5,277 bases of DNA, from the NCBI GenBank assembly GCA_964393115.1, contig CAYMST010000318.1, positions 1 through 5,277 of the forward strand, in the 5' to 3' direction. The stretch is from CAYMST01 sp964393115. GTDB taxonomy: Bacteria > Bacteroidota > Bacteroidia > Cytophagales > Cyclobacteriaceae. Positions 1 to 5,277 of this stretch are shown here, one piece after another (positions within the stretch are counted from its first letter, which is position 1; each line of letters opens with the position of its first letter). Both the position numbers and the translations under genes were made by a program. A model generated the notes under the pieces. That model ran no database searches, was not told the origin of the DNA, and saw only the letters and a list, made by a program, of their open reading frames with translations.

Positions 1-1518
1 GAAAATGTGCTAGCAATACGAGAAAGCAATCTGATTTTCGAAGAAGACGATGTAAGGAATCAGGCTTCTGTGATCAAGCGCAATGCAGAAAGTTTGTTAG
101 AATTAATTAACCAGTTGCTTGATCTTTCCAAGATAGAGTTTGGGTACATGGATTTGAAGTTGACAAAACAAGATATCATCCTCTGTTTGAAGGAGCTCGC
201 TTCTCCATTTAGACTGCTAGCCAGTAAACAAAATAAACATTTAGACCTTGTTTTTGACTACGATGAGTTCCATACCACATTTGATCCCGAAAAAATGGAA
301 CGCATTGTAAACAATTTGTTATCAAACGCCATAAAGTTTACGACCGCTAGGGATACTATTACTTTACGCTTTATGGTGAATCATCAATCAGAGAGTGACC
401 CTACAGACACTATTTTGATAGAAGTCGAGGATACTGGGTTTGGAATTGATGAGTCTAGCTTAAACAAAGTTTTTAATCGGTTTTACCAAGCAAAGAATAG
501 TAAAAGGTCATTTGAAGGAACCGGAATTGGACTGGCCTTAACCAAAGAACTAGTTGAATTGCATAGTGGTCATATAACTGTTGAAAGTGAATTGGGTAAG
601 GGTTCGACCTTCAAAGTAAAGCTTCCTGTTTTACCAGAATCATCAGCAGTTGGTCAATACCAGAAAGCAAGTGAGAATACATTACCCTTGGCTGCCAATT
701 TTGACGATTACGATACTGATGATATGGAAAAGCAAAACCATGTTAGCAAGCCAACTGCTTTAGTAGTCGAGGATAACCTTGACCTAAGAAAATACCTCGT
801 ACGGATATTGAGGAAGGACTATAATATGCTCGTAGCAACTGATGGTGAAGAGGGACTTCATAAAGCACAACAGAGGTTTCCTGATATTATTATTTCAGAT
901 GTCATGATGCCTAAAATGGATGGTTTTGAACTGTGTGAGGCATTGAGAAAAGATGAACTCACCAGTCATGTTCCAATTATTCTACTTACTGCTAAATCGA
1001 GTGTTGAGAGTAAGCTCGAAGGGTTAGAATACGGTGCAGATGATTATCTCACGAAGCCATTTCATAAAGAAGAGTTAACAATAAGATCAAAGAATCTTAT
1101 AGAACAAAGAAGGAACCTAAGAAATCGATTTTTGAAGGAGGTATCCATTACGCCAAAAGACATCACGACAACATCTTTAGATGAAAAATTCTTACAAGAT
1201 GCAATTCAAATTGTTCATAATAATATCAATAACTCTTCATTTTCGGTAGAGCTTTTTGCGGAAAAGATGAGTATGACAAGGGCGAATTTGCATCGAAAAT
1301 TAAAGGCACTAACAAACCAATCTCCTTCTGAATTTAATAGAACAATTCGATTGAAAACCGCTGCTGAACTTCTTGAAAATAATGTAGGAAACGTTTCGGA
1401 GATCTGCTATCAAGTTGGCTTCAATAGCCCGGAGTATTTTACCAAATGTTTCTTGAAACTTTTTGGCGTAACCCCATCGCGTTATGCCTCGAAAAAACGG
1501 CTTAAAAGTCTTGTTTAG
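1..1518 (+). CDS. Hybrid two-component system protein (histidine kinase / receiver / AraC HTH), 5'-truncated by window edge
   Basis: This is a one-piece signalling protein that would sense a stimulus, pass phosphate from His to Asp internally and regulate transcription. The frame is open from base 1, so the start is outside the window. Residue 1 here is the GTG codon at 7, which is numbering only and not a proposed start. Residues 1-45 are the second helix of the HisKA dimerization domain (RNAESLLELINQLLDLSKIE). The phospho-accepting His should lie roughly 14 residues before the window, by alignment to the family pattern. The HATPase domain covers about 90-208: N-box N103/N107, G1 box DTGFGI 142-147, F-box FNRFY 156-160, G2 box GTGIGL 171-176. 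The receiver covers about 250-365: acidic pair E255/D256, phospho-acceptor D298, T328 and K350, all intact. The AraC-type domain covers about 393-495, with two helix-turn-helix units near 413-443 and 462-494. No membrane segment lies in the visible part. Proteins of this type in Bacteroidota usually have a periplasmic beta-propeller sensor and often control nearby carbohydrate-use genes; neither can be seen here. The domain call is very secure; ligand and targets are unknown. Confidence 0.95.
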   Translation, partial: ENVLAIRESNLIFEEDDVRNQASVIKRNAESLLELINQLLDLSKIEFGYMDLKLTKQDIILCLKELASPFRLLASKQNKHLDLVFDYDEFHTTFDPEKMERIVNNLLSNAIKFTTARDTITLRFMVNHQSESDPTDTILIEVEDTGFGIDESSLNKVFNRFYQAKNSKRSFEGTGIGLALTKELVELHSGHITVESELGKGSTFKVKLPVLPESSAVGQYQKASENTLPLAANFDDYDTDDMEKQNHVSKPTALVVEDNLDLRKYLVRILRKDYNMLVATDGEEGLHKAQQRFPDIIISDVMMPKMDGFELCEALRKDELTSHVPIILLTAKSSVESKLEGLEYGADDYLTKPFHKEELTIRSKNLIEQRRNLRNRFLKEVSITPKDITTTSLDEKFLQDAIQIVHNNINNSSFSVELFAEKMSMTRANLHRKLKALTNQSPSEFNRTIRLKTAAELLENNVGNVSEICYQVGFNSPEYFTKCFLKLFGVTPSRYASKKRLKSLV

Positions 1519-1525
1519 GCGGTTT

Positions 1526-1560
1526 TTACATATGTACAGCTTCATGTTACATATGTGCAG
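1526..1560. promoter_or_regulatory. Direct repeat with 21-bp period, candidate AraC-type operator
   Basis: Two 14-bp copies, TTACATATGTACAG (1526-1539) and TTACATATGTGCAG (1547-1560), match at 13 of 14 positions and start exactly 21 bp apart, which is two helical turns. Each copy also has a palindromic core: TACATATGTA in the first, ACATATGT in the second. They start 8 bp after the stop codon of the hybrid regulator and lie about 180 bp before the start of the secreted-protein gene. AraC-family proteins commonly bind paired direct half-sites at this spacing, so a site for the neighbouring regulator is a natural guess. The palindromic core also allows a different dimeric regulator. The repeat is seen directly; its function is inferred. 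Confidence 0.5.
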
Positions 1561-1602
1561 GATACTATAAAGCGCTTAGTTAATCTTCGCCGAGTCCTTT
1601 GA

Positions 1603-1706
1603 AACCCGATATAGAGTTAGGGTGGATAAGGCATCTATTTTCTACTTTTTGATGGGGGTGAATTAACACCACTTACTCACCTGTAGAAATAGATATATCC
1701 GGGGTT
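1603..1706 (+). promoter_or_regulatory. Nested inverted repeats, possible structured 5' leader of the secreted-protein gene
   Basis: Two sets of arms nest inside one another. The outer arms are AACCC plus GATATA (1603-1613), which can pair with TATATC (1694-1699) and GGGTT (1702-1706) with a 2-nt bulge. The inner arms are TCTATTTTCTAC (1634-1645) and GTAGAAATAGA (1683-1693), pairing over 11 bp with a one-base bulge. Inside them, GGTG (1657-1660) can pair with CACC (1667-1670), or GGTGA (1657-1661) can pair instead with TCACC (1677-1681). The right arms are contiguous and end about 30 bases before the ATG at 1738. If transcription starts upstream of 1603, the mRNA leader would be folded. I do not recognise a known riboswitch class. 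The arms are AT-rich, so chance is possible. Confidence 0.3.
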
Positions 1707-1737
1707 GTCATTAATTAAATACGTTAAATATCTAAAC

Positions 1738-2889
1738 ATGAAAAATCGCTTTACTATCGCGTTTATTGCGCTATTAATCATCACTAGTGCGAAAGCCCAG
1801 ATTAATCCTGTTATTGAATTATCTGCTTCTAACATTTCATCGACTAGCTTTAGACTTAATTGGGTAAAAGGGTACAGCAGCTCATGGGGTGTCATTGATT
1901 TCTATGCTCTAAACGGGAGTCATACCGGTAGTCTTGGATTTGATCCTTGGGGTAATTCAGTAGGGTGTGCCAATGCCGCTAGCTGCGACGCACTTACAAG
2001 TCCAGTGGCTAGTAGTCTTGTGATCACGAACCTGAATCCGGGCACCACTTACCGTATTCACATGACCATATTTGATGATGGAAATTCTTATAGCTACGAT
2101 ACTACCAAGGAACCGTTGGTTATCACCACTAAGCAGTCAAATCAAGGGGTTCAAGGATCTAGTTTTGAAAACCCTATTGTTCTACCACTAATGGGAATGG
2201 ATCAAACCATTCACGTAACAGGAAACAATAGAAGTACCAGTGGCTTTAAGAATGTCTACAATGGTCCAAATGCCCGTCCTGGTAATGACGTGATATACGA
2301 GCTTACGATGGATCCGTTATATGCGAATGTTAGCATAACTACCTGTGGTTCGTCACTGGATACATATATTCACCTGCTAAGTAAAACAGGTAATGGCACT
2401 TGGTCTTATATCACCTCAAACGATGACAGTAGACAAACCGGTTGTAATAGGTTTGATTCTAAAATCGGTCCAATTGAGTTATGGGGTAGCGGTATTCAGG
2501 GGCAACCTGGCAATTCATATTATATTGTGGTAGAAGGGTATAGTACTCGTTCAGGGAACTTCCAGCTTCGTATTGACAATGAACGTGGAAGATATGCTCG
2601 ATTAGGTAAGGATGATCAAAGCGAAATAACAAAAACTAAGGCAACTTTAGCTCCTAACCCGGTTACTTCAACGGGAACTACACTAAATCTAAGCGTTGCC
2701 CAGGACCAGAAAGTTTCGGCGTTATTGATCAATAGCGTAGGACAGCTTACCAAAGAGTTTTCACTAGAGCTAAGAAAGGGAAGTAATGCGAAGAAATTGT
2801 CATTTGATCGCCTTGAAAATGGGCTCTATATGCTTAAGCTAAATCTTGCCTCAGGACCAATAGTAAAAAGAATTAAGATTGATAGGTAG
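1738..2889 (+). CDS. Secreted FN3 / PPC-like domain protein with T9SS type A C-terminal sorting domain
   Basis: This is a predicted extracellular or cell-surface protein of 383 residues with no recognisable catalytic domain. The ATG at 1738 is preferred because it opens directly into a clean signal peptide (MKNRFTIAFIALLIITSAKA, cleavage before Q21). A TTG 33 bases upstream would put 11 residues ahead of it. No Shine-Dalgarno is seen, as is usual in this phylum. Residues about 25-132 look like a fibronectin type III domain (LNW at 40-42, NLNPGTTY at 98-105) with a long central insertion carrying C77 and C83. Residues about 142-280 resemble a PPC-like beta-sandwich: TTCGSSLDTYIHLL at 201-214, NDDS at 228-231, a second Cys at 236, and YYIVVEGYSTRSGNFQLRI. 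C203 and C236 could form a disulfide. Residues about 302-383 are a T9SS sorting domain, with PNPV near its start, NGLYMLKL at 361-368 and a basic VKRIKIDR end. T9SS would carry the protein across the outer membrane, remove this tail and usually anchor or release the product. An adhesin, binding or matrix role is a guess. It lies just downstream of, and may be controlled by, the hybrid regulator. Confidence 0.88.
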   Translation: MKNRFTIAFIALLIITSAKAQINPVIELSASNISSTSFRLNWVKGYSSSWGVIDFYALNGSHTGSLGFDPWGNSVGCANAASCDALTSPVASSLVITNLNPGTTYRIHMTIFDDGNSYSYDTTKEPLVITTKQSNQGVQGSSFENPIVLPLMGMDQTIHVTGNNRSTSGFKNVYNGPNARPGNDVIYELTMDPLYANVSITTCGSSLDTYIHLLSKTGNGTWSYITSNDDSRQTGCNRFDSKIGPIELWGSGIQGQPGNSYYIVVEGYSTRSGNFQLRIDNERGRYARLGKDDQSEITKTKATLAPNPVTSTGTTLNLSVAQDQKVSALLINSVGQLTKEFSLELRKGSNAKKLSFDRLENGLYMLKLNLASGPIVKRIKIDR

Positions 2890-2943
2890 TTGTTTCACAT
2901 GTAAAAGAAATGTTTAGACTGAATTTTTCGGACTTAACATTGA

Positions 2944-2996
2944 TTTAAACATAAGAGGCTGTTCGCTGTTAGAACAGCCTTGTTTTATGTTTTAAA
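2944..2996. terminator. Bidirectional hairpin terminator between convergent genes
   Basis: A perfect 9-bp stem, AGGCTGTTC (2956-2964) with GAACAGCCT (2972-2980), encloses a 7-base loop. The flanks extend the symmetry: TTTAAACATAA (2944-2954) is complementary, apart from one extra base, to TTATGTTTTAAA (2985-2996). Reading rightward, the stem is followed by TGTTTTATGTTTT. Reading leftward, it is followed by CTTATGTTTAAA. The hairpin lies 66 bp after the stop of the secreted-protein gene and about 50 bp after the stop of the convergent symporter gene, so one element can end both transcripts. The leftward U-tract is the weaker one. Confidence 0.8.
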
Positions 2997-3046
2997 GTTG
3001 GGCTAGATGACACTACACTTTTTCAAGCAAGAAAGCTATTGATAAC

Positions 3047-4777
3047 TCAGTGGGAGGCGGCCTCACCAGCTCCCTTTGGATACCGGATCGCTTCTGTCAT
3101 ATCTTGAACCTCCTTTGGCGGTGCCGGATATAAGTAACATATTGTGATGGACACGATGAAATTCACGAGCATACCTAATGTGCCAATTCCTTCTGGAGAA
3201 ATGCCAAACCAGTATCCTTCTGCAGTACCTGGACCACCCAACTGAGGTTTAAAATACCATATGTAGGTGGTTGTAAAGACGATGCCAGCGATCATACCGG
3301 CAACAGCTCCTTCTCTATTCATGCGTTTATAGAATATCCCCATCACAATAGCGGGGAAAAAGGAACTGGCGGCAAGGCCAAATGCTAACGCAACTACTTG
3401 CGCGACAAAGCCCGGAGGATGCATACCGAAGTAACCCGCTATGACCACCGCGAAGGCAATTGCAATCCTTGCCGCTCGTAATTCTCCCTTATCGGAAATA
3501 TTTCGCATCAGATTATTCTTGAGTAAATCATGCGATATAGAAGTTGAGATAACTAGTAGCAGTCCTGCTGCGGTAGATAAAGCAGCTGCTAATCCTCCAG
3601 CAACGACCAGTGCGATTACCCAGGAAGGAAGCTTTCCTATTTCTGGGTTGGCAAGTACCATAATATCGCGATCTACCTTCAATTCATTGCCGTTCCAACC
3701 CTTAGGATTGGCCACAGCAGTTACAAACTGTTCGTTTGACTCATTATAGTACTGTATTTTCCCATCCCCATTTTTGTCTTCAAAACTCAGAAGTCCGGTC
3801 TTTTCCCAATTACTAAACCATTGGGGCATATCTTTATAGGACTGATTCGAAACAGTATGAAGAAGGTTGGTTCTAGCAAATACTGCGATAGCAGGTGCGG
3901 TTGTATATAATATGGCAATGAAAACAAGCGCATAACCCGCAGAAGTTCTAGCGTCTTTTACCTTGGGTACCGTGAAAAACCTAACGATAACATGTGGAAG
4001 GCCGGCAGTACCTAGCATCAAGGCCGCGGTGATGAAGAATAAGTCTGTTTTTGTTTTCTTACCGGAGGTGTATTCATTAAATCCTAAATCAACTTGCAAT
4101 TGATTTAACTTGTCTAAAAGGTAAGTTCCATCACTCAATGTGCCTCCCAATCCCCATTGTGGTATGGGGTTGTCAACAAACATGACCGATAAAAAAATGG
4201 CTGGTACAAGATAGGCAAAGATTAATACACAATATTGTGTGACTTGTGTGTACGTAATGCCTTTCATGCCTCCTAACACTGCATAGAAAAATACGATGGC
4301 CACGCCAATAACCACTCCCCATTCGAACGGTACTTCGAGAAATCGTGCGAAGGCGACACCAACACCTTTCATTTGACCTACTACATAAGTAAACGAAATA
4401 AAAAGAGCACAAATGACAGCTGTCAAACGTGCTTGCTGACTGTAATATCGCTCTCCAATGAAATCGGGTACGGTAAATTTTCCAAACTTTCTAAGGTATG
4501 GCGCCAGCATAAGTGCTAATAGAACGTAGCCCCCGGTCCATCCCATGAGGTACTGCGAACCATCATACCCCATGAATGAAATCAAGCCCGCCATTGAAAT
4601 GAAAGAAGCAGCAGACATCCAATCGGCAGCGGTAGCCATGCCATTGGCAAGGGGGGAAACGCCACCTCCAGCCACATAAAAGTCTTTAGTAGATCCGGCT
4701 TTGGCCCAAATAGCTACACCGACGTATATGATAAATGTAATTCCTACGATGACATAGGTCCATGTTTGCAAATCCAT
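3047..4777 (-). CDS. Sodium:solute symporter large subunit, acetate-permease-like (VC_2705 type)
   Basis: This 576-residue inner-membrane transporter of the SSS/SLC5 family imports a small solute with sodium. Thirteen hydrophobic segments can be placed at about 6-26, 43-66, 77-93, 117-134, 153-170, 180-202, 247-262, 279-301, 384-410, 435-451, 456-482, 489-509 and 531-551. Family marks are ADWMSAASF (51-59), whose D52 lines up with the Na+-linked Asp of PutP; GTAGLPHVIVRFFTV (256-270), very close to acetate permease ActP; and AAALSTAAGLLLV (397-409), whose S401/T402 match the sodium-site Ser/Thr pair of the family. Compared with ActP there is a long soluble loop (about 302-383), expected outside the membrane, containing DKNGDGKIQYYN (334-345), an EF-hand-like loop. 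The start at 4777 gives the expected N-terminal helix; no Shine-Dalgarno is seen. A DUF4212 small-subunit gene lies 85 bp upstream on the same strand, the pairing typical of this subtype. Acetate or another short monocarboxylate is a likely substrate by similarity, but specificity cannot be read from sequence. No acetyl-CoA synthetase gene lies in the window. Confidence 0.92.
   Translation of the reverse strand: MDLQTWTYVIVGITFIIYVGVAIWAKAGSTKDFYVAGGGVSPLANGMATAADWMSAASFISMAGLISFMGYDGSQYLMGWTGGYVLLALMLAPYLRKFGKFTVPDFIGERYYSQQARLTAVICALFISFTYVVGQMKGVGVAFARFLEVPFEWGVVIGVAIVFFYAVLGGMKGITYTQVTQYCVLIFAYLVPAIFLSVMFVDNPIPQWGLGGTLSDGTYLLDKLNQLQVDLGFNEYTSGKKTKTDLFFITAALMLGTAGLPHVIVRFFTVPKVKDARTSAGYALVFIAILYTTAPAIAVFARTNLLHTVSNQSYKDMPQWFSNWEKTGLLSFEDKNGDGKIQYYNESNEQFVTAVANPKGWNGNELKVDRDIMVLANPEIGKLPSWVIALVVAGGLAAALSTAAGLLLVISTSISHDLLKNNLMRNISDKGELRAARIAIAFAVVIAGYFGMHPPGFVAQVVALAFGLAASSFFPAIVMGIFYKRMNREGAVAGMIAGIVFTTTYIWYFKPQLGGPGTAEGYWFGISPEGIGTLGMLVNFIVSITICYLYPAPPKEVQDMTEAIRYPKGAGEAASH
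3743..3778 (-). other. EF-hand-like calcium-binding loop within the symporter
   Basis: Residues 334-345 of the symporter read DKNGDGKIQYYN. The pattern is D at position 1, N at 3, D at 5, G at 6, I at 8 and N at 12 (with E at 13), which fits a 12-residue EF-hand Ca2+ loop except that the usual Glu at 12 is displaced by one. It sits in the roughly 80-residue hydrophilic loop between the eighth and ninth predicted helices, the side expected to face the periplasm. The motif is seen directly; calcium binding is inferred. Confidence 0.5.
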
Positions 4778-4828
4778 GCGATTAGTTTTCGGTATTGGTT
4801 AGTGAAAATATTAGGTGACTTTTGATTG

Positions 4829-4847
4829 AGGGGGTAGTCATCCCCCT
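4829..4847 (-). other. G/C-rich hairpin between small- and large-subunit genes
   Basis: AGGGGG (4829-4834) and CCCCCT (4842-4847) form a perfect 6-bp stem around a 7-base loop in the 85-bp gap between the DUF4212 gene and the symporter gene. In the operon's direction (leftward) the stem is preceded by A-residues and has no U-tract after it, so it is not a standard terminator for the operon. It could pause RNA polymerase, set an mRNA processing end or adjust the subunit ratio. On the plus strand the stem is followed by T4847-T4851, so it would resemble a short terminator for rightward antisense transcription. Confidence 0.5.
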
Positions 4848-4862
4848 TTTTGCGGTTGACGG

Positions 4863-5120
4863 TTAATCTTCGTCTACTTGATACTTCTGGTCTAGTTTAT
4901 TCATCAGACGAACATAGACAAATATCAATAGCACAAATATGTAAATGGAACCTTGTTGTGCAAACCAAAAACCCAGTTTGAAGCCACCAAACCTTATCTT
5001 ATTCAGATGGTCTACAAGTATGATACCGCATCCATAGGAGGCGATAAACCAAATGGTCATGAGCAGGATTAAATACTTAATGTTTTGTTTCCAATAAGCG
5101 CTTTTGTTGTCTTCGAACAT
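4863..5120 (-). CDS. DUF4212 symporter small subunit
   Basis: This 85-residue membrane protein belongs to the DUF4212 family, described as the putative small subunit of solute:sodium symporters. It has two hydrophobic helices, at about 15-36 and 48-70. The family's conserved core is complete: YWKQN (9-13), a WF-x-x-SYG-type stretch (24-30), LVDHLNKIRFGGFKLGFWFAQQGS (35-58) and a basic/acidic tail with MNKLD (73-77). The length is normal for the family. The ATG at 5120 is accepted because it gives the short hydrophilic leader (MFEDNKSA) before the YW motif; no Shine-Dalgarno is visible. It is the first gene of the visible two-gene leftward operon, 85 bp before the large symporter subunit. It presumably assembles with or stabilises the transporter; its exact role is not established. 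Confidence 0.93.
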   Translation of the reverse strand: MFEDNKSAYWKQNIKYLILLMTIWFIASYGCGIILVDHLNKIRFGGFKLGFWFAQQGSIYIFVLLIFVYVRLMNKLDQKYQVDED

Positions 5121-5277
5121 ATTGGGCGAGGTTTAGTTATGTTGATGAATGGCAACCACTAAGCTAAGAAATTTTGGAATGACCTCTGACAGCCCTCGTT
5201 TTTTTCTGCTAATCGCTGTAAAACCAATTTTTTTTACACTTTTTGAAAAATAAATCATTTTTTAAACCAAATTAAGT
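5121..5277 (-). promoter_or_regulatory. AT-rich upstream region of the symporter operon, probable promoter region
   Basis: No coding frame is recognisable here. Read leftward, TTTG (5271-5268) and TATTTTTC (5252-5245) resemble the Bacteroidota -33 (TTTG) and -7 (TAnnTTTG) elements, but the spacer is 15 bases instead of about 20 and the last base of the -7 element is wrong, so the assignment is weak. AAACCAA occurs twice on the plus strand (5221-5227 and 5264-5270), 43 bp apart, each copy followed by an AT-run. The region continues past the window edge, so the true promoter may lie outside it. Confidence 0.3.

Noticed and set aside
7..9. GTG as the true start of the hybrid regulator
   Set aside because: The frame is open to base 1 and the protein would begin in the middle of the HisKA domain without its histidine, so the gene is cut by the window edge.
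1486..1527. Possible terminator of the hybrid regulator (GCCT 1486-1489 with AGGC 1517-1520, then TTTTT)
   Set aside because: The stem is only 4 bp with a 27-base loop and overlaps the coding sequence; too weak to call.
1309..1545. Minus-strand open frame of 78 codons
   Set aside because: It lies almost entirely opposite the AraC domain of the hybrid regulator and shows no recognisable domain.
1643..1651. TACTTTTTG as a Bacteroidota -7 element for the secreted-protein gene
   Set aside because: It has one base too many compared with TAnnTTTG and no TTTG lies at the right distance upstream.
1705..1737. Earlier TTG start for the secreted protein, adding 11 residues
   Set aside because: The added residues would precede a complete signal peptide that begins at the ATG at 1738, and the TTG lies in the right arm of the inverted repeat.
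1677..1895. Minus-strand open frame of 72 codons
   Set aside because: It overlaps the start and signal-peptide region of the secreted protein; its hydrophobic stretch is the antisense of the signal peptide.
2894..2904. TTCACATGTAA as a third copy of the candidate operator
   Set aside because: It resembles the palindromic core only loosely, lies after the stop codon, and is not paired at a 21-bp spacing.
3441..3749. Plus-strand open frame of 102 codons
   Set aside because: It is antisense to strongly conserved symporter helices and its composition is that of a shadow frame.
4173..4412. Minus-strand open frame of 79 codons
   Set aside because: It is in an alternative frame of the symporter gene; the Cys/Arg/Ser-rich product has no family likeness.

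Overview
The window looks like a stretch of chromosome from a free-living, probably marine, member of the Bacteroidota, perhaps Cytophagales. The evidence is a hybrid two-component regulator ending in an AraC-type DNA-binding domain, a secreted protein with a type IX secretion (T9SS) C-terminal sorting domain, starts without a Shine-Dalgarno sequence, and moderately low GC. The genus is a guess; the phylum is fairly secure.

Layout. Positions 1-1518 (+) hold the 3' part of a hybrid histidine kinase / response regulator / AraC protein; its sensor region and phospho-accepting histidine lie beyond the left edge. A 219-bp non-coding gap (1519-1737) follows. It contains a 13/14 direct repeat with a 21-bp period and a nested inverted-repeat region that could fold as an RNA leader. 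Positions 1738-2889 (+) encode a 383-residue secreted protein: signal peptide, FN3-like domain, PPC-like beta domain and T9SS sorting domain. A two-sided hairpin terminator at 2944-2996 separates it from a convergent minus-strand operon. That operon reads from right to left: a DUF4212 small subunit (5120-4863), an 85-bp gap with a G/C-rich hairpin, then a sodium:solute symporter of the acetate-permease-like VC_2705 type (4777-3047). The right end (5121-5277) is AT-rich and probably carries the operon's promoter.

How the parts may work together. The left half could be a local regulatory unit in which the hybrid regulator controls the secreted protein through the 21-bp-period repeat; this is inference from position and geometry. 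The right half is a separate uptake unit in which a small two-helix protein and a 13-helix transporter import a small organic acid, by family analogy acetate or a similar monocarboxylate, coupled to sodium. No RNA genes, insertion sequences, CRISPR arrays or polysaccharide-utilization genes are visible. I found no clearly new system. The best leads are the repeat operator, the folded leader and an EF-hand-like calcium loop in the symporter.
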